Below, one piece after another: positions 8,747 to 16,895 of a stretch of DNA of 64,000 bases. The translations under genes were made by a program, and so were the position numbers. The DNA lies in contig NZ_BSTT01000003.1 of assembly GCF_030269685.1 (NCBI RefSeq), positions 310,001 to 374,000 of the forward strand, in the 5' to 3' direction. Under the pieces are notes generated by a model, which worked only from the letters and a program-made list of their open reading frames with translations, was not told where the DNA came from and ran no database searches. Position 1 is the first letter of the stretch, and every line of letters starts with the position of its first letter. The DNA is from Actinomycetospora sp. NBRC 106378 (GTDB lineage Bacteria; Actinomycetota; Actinomycetes; Mycobacteriales; Pseudonocardiaceae).

Positions 8747-10402
8747 ATGCTGGATCGCGCGACCGTCGACTCCCTCTTCCCGGCCGACCTGCCCGAGACC
8801 GAGGAGTGGGAGCGGCGGTACCCGCCGCGCGACGTGCCGCAGGATGCCCTCGTCACACGTTTCGGGCCGAGCCCGACGGGCTTCGTCCACATCGGCGGCA
8901 TCTACACCGCGATGGTGTCGCGCGACCTCGCGCACTCGACCGGCGGCACGTACTTCCTGCGGATCGAGGACACCGACCAGGCGCGCGAGGTGGCGGGCGC
9001 GGACGTCCAGTTCGCCCGGGCGTTCGACGCCTTCGACCTGCGGCCCGACGAGGGCCCGCTCTCGGGCCACGAGGACGACGGTCCCTACGGCCCGTACCGG
9101 CAGTCGCAGCGCGGCGAGATCTACCTGAGCTACGTGCGCGAGCTGCTGCGCCGCGGGCTCGCGTACCCGGACTTCGCGACGAAGGAGGAGCTCGCCGAGA
9201 TCTCCGACGCGCAGCGGAAGCTGAAGCTGCCGACGGGCTACTACGGCCGGTGGGCGCCGTGGCGCGACGCCGACGAGGGCGAGGTCACCCGTCGTCTCGA
9301 AGCCGGGGATCCGTACGTGGTGCGGTTCCGCTCCGAGGGCAAGGTCGGGGAGCGGGTCGCGTTCACCGACCGGCTGCGCGGCCGGGTCGAGGCCGAGGAC
9401 AACCACAACGACGTCGTCATCCTCAAGACGTCGGCGACCGAGCCGCGGCTGCCCACGTACCACTTCGCGCACGTGGTCGACGACCACCTGATGCGGACCT
9501 CGCTGGTGGTCCGCGGCGACGAGTGGCTGTCCTCGGTGCCCACCCACCTGCAGCTGTTCGCCGCGCTCGGCTTCCCGCAGGTCGAGTACGCCCACCTCGC
9601 ACCGCTGATGAAGCAGGAGGGCAGCTCGCGTCGCAAGCTCTCGAAGCGCAAGGACGACGAGGCGTCGGTCGACTTCTACCTGCAGGCCGGCTACCCGACG
9701 GACGCGGTGCTCTACTACCTGCGCGGGCTCGCGAACTCGCCACTGGCCGAGGTCCCGCTCGCCGAGGCGCTGGCCACGCCGCTGCAGCTCGACCGGTTCC
9801 AGTCGGCCGGCCCGCTGGTCGACATGGTCAAGCTGGCCGACATCTGCGCCGACCACATCGCGACCCTCCCCGCCCCCGAGGTGCTCGCGGGCGTGCTCGG
9901 GTGGGCCCGCGAGTACGACTCGACGCTGGTCGAGGTACTGGAGGAGAACGAGAAGCTGGCGCTGGCGGCCATCGACGTCGAGCGGGTCGGGGTCGAGAAC
10001 CCGCGCAAGGACCTCTCGTGCTGGTCGGGGTTCCGGGCTGCCTACGGCTTCTTCTTCCCGGAGCTGTTCACCGACGTCACCGACCCCGCCGACGAGCGCT
10101 TCGGCGGTCTCGACCCGGCCCTGGTGTCCCGGCTCGCCGAGGACCTCGCGGCGCGCTACGAGCACGAGGGCGACCAGCCGACCTGGTTCCAGCAGATCCG
10201 CGACCTCGCCGGGCGGCACGGCTTCGCGCCGAACCCGAAGACGTACAAGAAGGACCCGGACTCCTACCCGGGCATGCTGCGCGACGCGGCGAACGTGATC
10301 CGGGTGCTCGTCACGGGAGCGCAGCGCAGCCCCGACCTGTACGAGGTGACCCGTGTGCTGGGCGCCGACGAGGTGGTGCGCCGGATCCGCGCGGTGGCCT
10401 GA
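8747..10402 (+). CDS. gltX: Glutamate--tRNA ligase, Clostridia-type
   Basis: 551 residues. Class I synthetase with the ATP motif as HIGG at 48-51 (GPSPTGFVHIGG) and KLSKRK at 297-302. Unlike the usual actinobacterial GltX, it has an N-terminal LFPADLPETEEWERRYPPRD lead-in, plus GYYGRWAPWRD and HFAHVVDDHLMRTSLVVRGD, all features I associate with Firmicute enzymes. It may be a second GluRS beside a standard copy outside the window, or transferred. The longer frame upstream of 8747 runs into the SPFH gene and is rejected. Confidence 0.85.
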   Translation: MLDRATVDSLFPADLPETEEWERRYPPRDVPQDALVTRFGPSPTGFVHIGGIYTAMVSRDLAHSTGGTYFLRIEDTDQAREVAGADVQFARAFDAFDLRPDEGPLSGHEDDGPYGPYRQSQRGEIYLSYVRELLRRGLAYPDFATKEELAEISDAQRKLKLPTGYYGRWAPWRDADEGEVTRRLEAGDPYVVRFRSEGKVGERVAFTDRLRGRVEAEDNHNDVVILKTSATEPRLPTYHFAHVVDDHLMRTSLVVRGDEWLSSVPTHLQLFAALGFPQVEYAHLAPLMKQEGSSRRKLSKRKDDEASVDFYLQAGYPTDAVLYYLRGLANSPLAEVPLAEALATPLQLDRFQSAGPLVDMVKLADICADHIATLPAPEVLAGVLGWAREYDSTLVEVLEENEKLALAAIDVERVGVENPRKDLSCWSGFRAAYGFFFPELFTDVTDPADERFGGLDPALVSRLAEDLAARYEHEGDQPTWFQQIRDLAGRHGFAPNPKTYKKDPDSYPGMLRDAANVIRVLVTGAQRSPDLYEVTRVLGADEVVRRIRAVA

Positions 10403-10429
10403 GGTCGGTTTCTGCCCCAGGGTGGGCCC

Positions 10430-10921
10430 GTGTCCACCGACGTCCCGCTCCGACCGCCGCGTGAGTCCCTCGACCCGCGCGTCCGGTCGTGGTGGCGGGT
10501 GCACGGGCTCGTGTGGCCGCTGCTGCTCGCCGTCGTGCTGGCGGTGCTCGGCCTGCTGATCCCCGCGATCGGCTGGTTCCTGCCGCTGGCCGGCGCGGTG
10601 GCGGTGGTCGGGCTGCTGGTGGCGCTGCTGTTCCCGGCCTACTGGTACCGGGTGCACCGCTGGGAGCTGACGCACGACGCGGTGTACACCCGGTCGGGGT
10701 TCGTGTGGCAGGAGTGGCGGGCGGCGCCGCTGTCGCGGATCCAGACCGTCGACACCACCCGGGGGCCGTTGCAGCAGGCGCTCGGGCTGGCCACGCTCGT
10801 CGTCACGACGGCGTCGGCGAAGGGGGCGGTGACGGTCGCGGGCCTGGACCACGCTCGGGCGGCGGAGATCGCCGAGACGCTCACCCGGGCCACGCAGGCC
10901 GTGCCGGGGGACGCCACGTGA
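10430..10921 (+). CDS. Bacterial PH-domain (bPH2/DUF304) membrane protein, YdbS-like
   Basis: 163 residues: two adjacent membrane helices (about 27-70) then one bPH2 domain (YRVHRWELTHDAVYTRSGFVWQEWRAAPL, RIQTVDTTRGPLQQALGLAT). Same layout as B. subtilis YdbS, which pairs with YdbT. The stop overlaps the next GTG (GTGA). Role unproven; in other bacteria these pairs are linked to envelope stress or secreted-peptide resistance. Confidence 0.82.
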   Translation: MSTDVPLRPPRESLDPRVRSWWRVHGLVWPLLLAVVLAVLGLLIPAIGWFLPLAGAVAVVGLLVALLFPAYWYRVHRWELTHDAVYTRSGFVWQEWRAAPLSRIQTVDTTRGPLQQALGLATLVVTTASAKGAVTVAGLDHARAAEIAETLTRATQAVPGDAT

Positions 10922-12444
10922 GCTCGCCCGAGGACGGGTGGCGGCGGCTGGACGCGCGCACGGTCCTCGCCTCGGCGGTCCTGGCGCTGGGCGCCTGCCT
11001 GGCCGCCGGGGTGCCCGTCCTGCTCGGCCAGCGCGGCCGGGACACATTCGCCTTCACCCTGGGGTTCATCGGCACGGGCGTCGTCCTGCTCGTCGGGGCG
11101 GCCGCGGTCATCGAGTACGTCCGCCTGGCGCGGACCCGCTTCCGGGTGGGCCCGGAGCGCGTCGAGGTGCACAGCGGGATCCTCGTGCGGGCCCGCACGG
11201 GGCTCGCGCGGGAACGGGTCCGGTCGGTCGAGGTGACCGCCGACCCGGTGCTGCGGGTGCTCGGGCTCGCGACGGTCCGGATCGGCACCGGGCAGAAGGC
11301 CTCGGCGTCCGACAAGCCGCTCGAGCTCCGCGCGCTGCGCCGTCCCGACGCCGAGGCGCTGCGTCGGGAGCTGCTGGAGCGGCCCGCCCCTCCGGATCCG
11401 GCCGACGTGCCACCCCGCGACGAGACCCTCGCCGTGCTCGACCCCGGATGGATCCGGTTCGCGCCGCTCTCCGCGCTCACCCCCGCCCTCGGCGTCGCGG
11501 GGTTCGGGGCGCTGCTGCAGGGCTCGGACTGGTTCGGGCTGCAGCGGACCGTGCTGGACGACGCCGCCCGTCTCGCGCTGGTGCTGGGGGTCGCGGTGTC
11601 GCTGGTCGTGGCGGTGCTGGTGGTCGCGGCGGTCGGGACCGTGGCGTCGCTCGCGGTGTTCGTCGAGTCGTGGTGGGGCTACCGGCTGACGCGCGAGCCG
11701 CGCACCGGGGCGCTGCACGTGCGGCGGGGCCTGCTGACCCGGCGGTCGACGACGCTGGAGGAGGACCGCCTGCGCGGGGTGGCGGTCGTGGAGCCGGCCG
11801 CGGTGCGCTGGTTCGGGGCCGCCCGGGTCGACGCCGTGGCGACCGGCCTGTCGCGCGGCCAGGAGCAGCGGTCCGATCCCCGGGGGCTGCTCCCGGTCGC
11901 GCCGGCCGCCGTGGTCGACCGGGTGGTGGCCGAGGTGCTGCGCGAGCCGGCGGCGCCCACCACGCAGGTCGTGCTGCAGGCCCACCCGCCCGCGGCGCGC
12001 ACGCGGCGGGTCCGGTGGGCGTCGGCGGTCTGCCTGCTCCCGGCGGTCGCGCTGGCGCTCGTCGGGCTGGCGGCGGACGCACACGGGCTGTGGCTCCCGG
12101 CGCTGGTGCTCGTCCTCCTGGGGCTGGCCGTCGGGACCTGGCTGGGTCGGCTGGCCTACCGCAACCTCGGCCACGGGCTCGTCGGTCGCTACGTGGTGAC
12201 CCGGCACGGGGCGCCCGGGCGGCGGACGGTCGCGCTGCGCCGCGACGGCATCCTGACCTGGACCCTCACCCGCACGCCGTTCCAGCGGCGGGCGGGGCTG
12301 GTCACGCTGTGGTTCACCACGGCCGCGGGGGAGGGCGCGTACGGCGTGTACGACCTCGGCGTCGAGCAGGCCATGACCCTCGCCGCGGAGACCCTCGGGG
12401 ACCGCTTCACCCCGTACCTCGCCGAGACCAGGGTGGTGGCGTGA
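10918..12444 (+). CDS. Multi-bPH2-domain membrane protein, YdbT-like
   Basis: 508 residues from GTG 10918, overlapping the YdbS-like stop by 4 nt. Three bPH2-type segments are separated by paired membrane helices (about 15-60, 190-240, 350-400). The repeated signature is R-I/V-R-S-V-E...LGLATVRIGTG, then RRGLLTRRSTTLEEDRLRGV and RRDGILTWTLTRTPFQRRAG. YdbS/YdbT pairs form a membrane complex. The next gene again starts with a GTGA overlap, so all three form one operon. Confidence 0.82.
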   Translation: MSSPEDGWRRLDARTVLASAVLALGACLAAGVPVLLGQRGRDTFAFTLGFIGTGVVLLVGAAAVIEYVRLARTRFRVGPERVEVHSGILVRARTGLARERVRSVEVTADPVLRVLGLATVRIGTGQKASASDKPLELRALRRPDAEALRRELLERPAPPDPADVPPRDETLAVLDPGWIRFAPLSALTPALGVAGFGALLQGSDWFGLQRTVLDDAARLALVLGVAVSLVVAVLVVAAVGTVASLAVFVESWWGYRLTREPRTGALHVRRGLLTRRSTTLEEDRLRGVAVVEPAAVRWFGAARVDAVATGLSRGQEQRSDPRGLLPVAPAAVVDRVVAEVLREPAAPTTQVVLQAHPPAARTRRVRWASAVCLLPAVALALVGLAADAHGLWLPALVLVLLGLAVGTWLGRLAYRNLGHGLVGRYVVTRHGAPGRRTVALRRDGILTWTLTRTPFQRRAGLVTLWFTTAAGEGAYGVYDLGVEQAMTLAAETLGDRFTPYLAETRVVA

Positions 12445-13430
12445 CGGCCCGCGCGGTGCTCCACCTCCACGAGCACACGCACACCTACGGCCTCTCGCTG
12501 TCGGGGCTCGCGGTGCGCGGTGACCGGATGCTCCTCGCCCCCGACGAGGGAGCGGCGCTCCTCGGGCTCACCCGCCACTCTGAGGAGGACTGGGGCGACC
12601 CGGTGGAGTTGCCTCTCGGGGACCTCGTCGACCTCCCGGGCGATCCCGGCGACGAGGTGGACGTCGAGGGCATCGACGTGACCGACTCCCACGTCTGGGT
12701 CACCGGCTCGTTCTCGGCGAAGCGCAGGCGGGTCAGGCAGGGGACCCCGCCGACGGAGGTGGCGGCCCGGCTCGCCCGCGTGTCGGGGGAGAAGTCGCGC
12801 CGGGTGCTGGCGCGCCTCCCGCTGGGCCCCGAGGGGTTCCCGACGGCGGGTGGGGTCCGGTTGCCGTCGGGGCGTCGCGGTCTGTTCGGGATGCTCGCCG
12901 ACGACGAGCACCTCGGGCCGTTCGTCGGCATCCCGGGCAAGGACAACGGGTTCGACGTCGAGGGGCTCGCCGTACTCGCGCCGGACCGGGTCCTGCTCGG
13001 CCTGCGGGGCCCGGTTCTCCGGGGCTGGGCCGTGGTCCTGGAACTGACCCTCGGGGACGGCGACGGCGAGCTGACGCTGCTCGGCGTCCGGAAGCACTTC
13101 CTGGACCTGCGCGGCCTCGGGGTGCGCGACCTGCTCCGCGACGGCGCGGACCTGCTCGTCCTGGCCGGCCCGACGATGGTGCTGTCCCGTCCGGCGCGGG
13201 TGCTGCGCATCCGCGGGGGAGCCCGGGGACTGCCCGACGCCGTGCCGGCCGGGGACGTCGAGACCGTGTGCGAGCTCGTGACCGGAGACGGCGAGGACCA
13301 CCCCGAGGCGATCGCCGTGCTCGGTCCGGGGTCGCTGCTGGTGCTGCACGACAGCCCGTCCGCCGACCGGCTCGGGGAGCACACCGTGGCCGGGGACGTG
13401 CTGCGCGGGCTGGACGTCGGCGGGGCCTGA
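12441..13430 (+). CDS. DUF3616 family protein
   Basis: 329 residues from GTG 12441. Repeated blocks such as VEGIDVTDSHVWVTGSFS, DVEGLAVLAPDRVLLGLRGP and HPEAIAVLGPGSLLVLHDSP fit a beta-propeller, as predicted for DUF3616 proteins. No signal peptide or catalytic motif. Translationally coupled to the PH-domain pair, so it may act with them. The gene's 3' end faces a 490-bp gene-free stretch. Confidence 0.72.
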   Translation: MTARAVLHLHEHTHTYGLSLSGLAVRGDRMLLAPDEGAALLGLTRHSEEDWGDPVELPLGDLVDLPGDPGDEVDVEGIDVTDSHVWVTGSFSAKRRRVRQGTPPTEVAARLARVSGEKSRRVLARLPLGPEGFPTAGGVRLPSGRRGLFGMLADDEHLGPFVGIPGKDNGFDVEGLAVLAPDRVLLGLRGPVLRGWAVVLELTLGDGDGELTLLGVRKHFLDLRGLGVRDLLRDGADLLVLAGPTMVLSRPARVLRIRGGARGLPDAVPAGDVETVCELVTGDGEDHPEAIAVLGPGSLLVLHDSPSADRLGEHTVAGDVLRGLDVGGA

Positions 13431-13477
13431 GCCCGCGCTCGGATGGCTGGGTGGTCGGTGGTGTGGCCGGGTGGCAG

Positions 13478-13708
13478 CCTGCGCGTCCCGCACACACTGC
13501 GCTGGGACCTCGACCCGGATGCGGTGACCCCTGCGCGTCCCGCACACACCGCGGCCGGACCTCGGCCCGGATGCGGTGACCCCTGCGCGTCCCGCACACA
13601 CCGCAGCCGGACCCGACGCCGCGTCGTGCCCGGCACGGATGTGTGCGTCCCGCGTCAGGGTCGGCGACGTCGAGTACTCGGCCCCGCCGGATGTGTGCGC
13701 CCCGCGCA
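13478..13708 (+). repeat. 52-bp tandem repeat array in a gene-free stretch
   Basis: Three clean units at a 52-bp period share GCGCGTCCCGCACACA (starting 13481, 13533, 13585) and CCCGGATGCGGTGACCCCTG. Two diverged cores CGGATGTGTGCG with CCCCGCG or TCCCGCG follow at 13636 and 13688, again 52 bp apart. The rest of 13431-13919 has no convincing gene; a short inverted repeat CATCGGTCGG (13750-13759) with CCGACCGATG (13777-13787 region) is visible. Units are contiguous with no unique spacers, so this is not CRISPR. Confidence 0.75.
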
Positions 13709-13919
13709 GGGCGCGACCCACCCCTGCGCTCGCGCGCCCGAGGTGTCACCCATCGGTCGGCCGAGGGCCTCCCGGCCCGACCGATGACGTCTCGCCGGCC
13801 ACTCGCGAAGTGCGCCCGGTCGAGGCCTCACCTGTCCGCCTCACCGAGCGGCCACGGGCGGCCCGACAGGGGACGTCTCGTCGGCCGGCCAGAGCCGCCT
13901 CGTGGCCGGGGACGTGCCC

Positions 13920-14648
13920 TCAGAGCTCCAGCAGGCCCCGCACCACGGTCGCCGCCGCGCCCACCGCGGCGACGGCCAGCATGAGGCGCCGCCCGAGCAC
14001 CGGGTCGAGCCGCCGCTGCACGGGCCCGCCCAGCAGTACCCCGGCGGTGATGGCGACGAGGCCGGCCACCCAGGTCGTCGTGGCCAGGGCGGGGACGCCC
14101 TTGACGAGCAGGGCGGTCAGGTTGACGGCGAGCAGCACCGCCTGCGCGGTCGGCACGAACACCCGCGGCTCGATCCGCTGGGACGTCCCGTAGGCCGAGA
14201 TCAGCGGCCCGCCGACACCGGCCGTGGCATTGACGAAGCCCGCCGCGACGCCGGAGCCCACGGCTCCGGCCGGCCCCCGCAGCGCCGCGCCGGCCGCCGG
14301 GACCACCGACAGCCCGACCCCGAGCAGTGCCAGCAGTCCGACCACCACCAGCAGTGGCGCCTCCGGCAGGGTCGTCGCCACCAGCGCACCCGTCGGGACC
14401 CCGACCGCCGCGCCCAGCAGCAGCAGCCCGACCGCCGACCAGCGCGCGTCCCGCCACGTCTGCACCAGCACCAACGTGCAGAGCACGCTCTGCAGCGCGT
14501 TGCCGAACGACACCCCGTCGCGTGGCCCGAGCACGGCGACCAGGAACGGCGCCCCCACCAGGGCCAGCCCGAGGCCGGTGGTGCGCTGCAGGGTCGCGCC
14601 CGCCATCACCGGCACCCCCACGAGGAGGGCCACCACGACGGGGCTCAT
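13920..14648 (-). CDS. TauE/SafE-family membrane permease
   Basis: 242 residues from ATG 14648. Seven or eight hydrophobic helices in the two-halves TauE/SafE pattern, with GLGLALVGAPFLVAVLGPRD early and GVAAGFVNATAGVGGPLISA in the second half. The family exports or imports sulfite, taurine-related sulfonates or similar anions; the substrate here cannot be told. Monocistronic, transcribed toward the tandem-repeat region. The upstream extension to 14726 lacks membrane character and is rejected. Confidence 0.85.
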   Translation of the reverse strand: MSPVVVALLVGVPVMAGATLQRTTGLGLALVGAPFLVAVLGPRDGVSFGNALQSVLCTLVLVQTWRDARWSAVGLLLLGAAVGVPTGALVATTLPEAPLLVVVGLLALLGVGLSVVPAAGAALRGPAGAVGSGVAAGFVNATAGVGGPLISAYGTSQRIEPRVFVPTAQAVLLAVNLTALLVKGVPALATTTWVAGLVAITAGVLLGGPVQRRLDPVLGRRLMLAVAAVGAAATVVRGLLEL

Positions 14649-14823
14649 GCCCGGCATCCTCGCACTCCGTGGTCGGCACGTTGCGTGACTGGGATCTGGT
14701 GCGCACTCGGCGGATCGAGGCATCATTCGGGCGCAGTCAACACCGAGGGTGAGAGAAGGCGCGCCGTGGCCATTCGTTCAGCCCAGTCGACCCGACCCGA
14801 CGTCGGGAAGGAGAGCGCGGACC

Positions 14824-15317
14824 GTGAGCAGCAGGGTGGTCAACCCCACGCCCCGCACCGCGGTGCGCCGCCGGGCCGGCGGCCGGCGCTCGCCGTCGGG
14901 GTGGCGGGGCTGCTGCTCCTCGGTGCCTGCGGCAGCGGTGGGGGCAGCGCGGACGTCCGCTGCTCGGCCGGCCACTGCCGGGCGGTGGTGACCGGGACGC
15001 CGATCGAGGTGTCCGAGCCGTCGAGAGCGGGGTCGATGGCCCTGATCGCCGGGACGTCGACGAGCCGCCCGAAGCCGACGACCTCGAGGTCCAGCCCGTC
15101 GAAGCCCACGACGCGGCCCACGACCCGCAGCACCACCACCCGCACCACGCGCGACCGCGACGAGGTGGACTTCATGGTGCGGGCGATCGGGCCGGGCTGG
15201 GTCGAGATCGACGAGCACGGCGTACAGCGCATCGCCGTGGGCCAGGTCTTCGCCGAGGACGACGCGCTCGTCCGCGTCGAGCCGTCCGACGGACGGACGG
15301 CCGTGTTCACGTGGTGA
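14824..15317 (+). CDS. Putative lipoprotein, probable frameshift near the signal peptide
   Basis: The mature part is in the frame ending at 15317: LAVGVAGLLLLGAC (lipobox LGAC), a Ser/Thr/Arg/Pro-rich linker, then a compact domain (FMVRAIGPGWVEIDEHGVQR, AVGQVFAEDDALVRVEPSDG). In that frame the upstream sequence (open from GTG 14766) has poor GC3. GTG 14824, with GGGAAGGAG 10 nt upstream, opens a better n-region (SSRVVNPTPRTAVRRRAGG) in the +1 frame. Joining the two needs a one-base shift around 14866-14892. This is either a sequencing error or a real mutation. No family recognised. Confidence 0.5.
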
Positions 15318-15354
15318 GCACTTCTCCGTGCCAGGACACGGAGAAGTGCTCACC
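15313..15354. terminator. Perfect 18-bp hairpin between convergent genes
   Basis: GGTGAGCACTTCTCCGTG (15313-15330) and CACGGAGAAGTGCTCACC (15337-15354) pair perfectly with a 6-nt loop. The lipoprotein stop codon is inside the left arm and the convergent dehydrogenase stops 6 bp beyond the right arm. No U-tract. Confidence 0.7.
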
Positions 15355-15359
15355 TGTGC

Positions 15360-16826
15360 TCACACGTTCATCGCGACGTACTTGATCTCCAGGTACTCGT
15401 CGATCCCGACGTCGCCGCCCTCGCGGCCGAGCCCGGACTGCTTCACCCCGCCGAAGGGGGCGCCGGCGTTGGAGACCATGCCCTGGTTGAGGCCGACCAT
15501 GCCGGCCTCGAGGCGCTCGGAGAGCCGGATCGCGCGCTGCAGGTCGCGGGTGTAGAGGTAGCTGACCAGCCCGAACTCGGTGTCGTTGGCCGCGCGGATG
15601 GCCTCGTCGTCGTCGGTGAAGGTGAAGATCGGGGCCACCGGGCCGAAGATCTCCTCCTTCACCAGCCGCGCCGAGGTCGGCACGTCGGCGAGCACGGTCG
15701 GCGGGTAGAAGTAGCCCGCGCCGTTGGGGATCTCCCCGCCGGTGCGGACCTTCGCGCCCTTCTGCACGGCGTCGTCGACGAGCTCGGCGACCTTGTCGCG
15801 CTGGTCGGCCTCGACGAGCGGGCCGACCTCGACGCCGTCCTCGGTGCCGCGGCCGATGGTCATCGACCCCATGCGATCGACCAGCTTCTTCGTGAACTCC
15901 TCCGCGACGTCGGCGTGCACGTAGAACCGGTTGGCCGCGGTGCAGGCCTCGCCGATGTTGCGCATCTTCGCGAGCATGGCGCCCTCGACCGCCGCGTCGA
16001 CGTCGGCGTCGGCGCAGACCACGAACGGGGCGTTGCCGCCGAGCTCCATCGAGGTCTTGAGCACCTGCTTCGCCGACTGCTCGATGAGCTTCTGCCCGAC
16101 CTCGGTCGACCCGGTGAACGACAGCTTCCGGATCCGGCCGTCCTCGATCAGCGGGCCCATCACCTTGCCGGTCGACTTGGTGGTGACGACGTTGAGCACG
16201 CCCTCGGGCAGGCCCGCCTTCGCCAGGATGTCGGCCAGCTTGAGGATGGTCAGCGGGGTCAGCGAGGCCGGCTTGATCACCATCGTGCAGCCCGCCGCGA
16301 TCGCCGGGCCGATCTTGCGGGTGCCCATGGCGAGCGGGAAGTTCCACGGCGTGATCAGCAGGCACGGGCCGATCGGCTGGCGCATGACCAGCACGCGGCC
16401 GGCGCCGGTCGCGTTGACCTTCCACTCGCCCTGGATCCGCACGGTCTCCTCGGAGAACCAGCGGAAGAACTCGGCGGCGTAGCTGATCTCGGCCTTGGAC
16501 TCGGCGAGCGGCTTGCCCATCTCGAGGGTCATGAGCATGGCGATGTCGTCGACCTGCTCGGTGATCATCTCGAAGGCGCGGCGCAGGATCTCGCCGCGCT
16601 CCCGGGGCGCGGTGGCCGCCCACTCGGCCTGCTTCTTCGCGGCGGCGTCGAGCGCCGCCATGCCGTCCTCGGGGGAGGCGTCGGCGACCTCGCACAGGAT
16701 CTCGCCGGTGGAGGGGTCCTCGACGGGGAAGGTCTTCCCCTCCGCGGCGTCCCGCTCGCGGCCGCCGATCAGCAGCTTCTTCGGAACGTCCTCGATGACC
16801 CGTCGCTCACGGTCGGCGTCGCTCAT
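15360..16826 (-). CDS. gabD: Succinate-semialdehyde dehydrogenase (NADP+-type ALDH), copy 2
   Basis: 488 residues. Aldehyde dehydrogenase: ITPWNFP with Asn162, Glu261 in MELGGN, nucleophile Cys295 in IGEACTAANRF, and a PFGGVKQSGLGREGG tail motif. The pattern fits NAD(P)-dependent succinate-semialdehyde dehydrogenase, feeding GABA or 4-hydroxybutyrate carbon to succinate, but other aldehydes are possible. It follows a close paralogue by 69 bp on the same strand, so it looks like a tandem duplication. Confidence 0.82.
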   Translation of the reverse strand: MSDADRERRVIEDVPKKLLIGGRERDAAEGKTFPVEDPSTGEILCEVADASPEDGMAALDAAAKKQAEWAATAPRERGEILRRAFEMITEQVDDIAMLMTLEMGKPLAESKAEISYAAEFFRWFSEETVRIQGEWKVNATGAGRVLVMRQPIGPCLLITPWNFPLAMGTRKIGPAIAAGCTMVIKPASLTPLTILKLADILAKAGLPEGVLNVVTTKSTGKVMGPLIEDGRIRKLSFTGSTEVGQKLIEQSAKQVLKTSMELGGNAPFVVCADADVDAAVEGAMLAKMRNIGEACTAANRFYVHADVAEEFTKKLVDRMGSMTIGRGTEDGVEVGPLVEADQRDKVAELVDDAVQKGAKVRTGGEIPNGAGYFYPPTVLADVPTSARLVKEEIFGPVAPIFTFTDDDEAIRAANDTEFGLVSYLYTRDLQRAIRLSERLEAGMVGLNQGMVSNAGAPFGGVKQSGLGREGGDVGIDEYLEIKYVAMNV

Positions 16827-16895
16827 CTGAAGAGCTCATCTCCTCGTTCGTGCTCGTTCGGTCAGGCACAGATGCCCGCCGCGTCGGTCCGCTAC

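Noticed and set aside
13478-13708. Direct repeats considered as a CRISPR array
   Set aside because: Units are contiguous at 52 bp with no unique spacers, and there are no cas genes.
14702-14765. Start upstream of GTG 14766 for the lipoprotein
   Set aside because: Frame upstream crosses the TauE/SafE promoter region and has no signal peptide.
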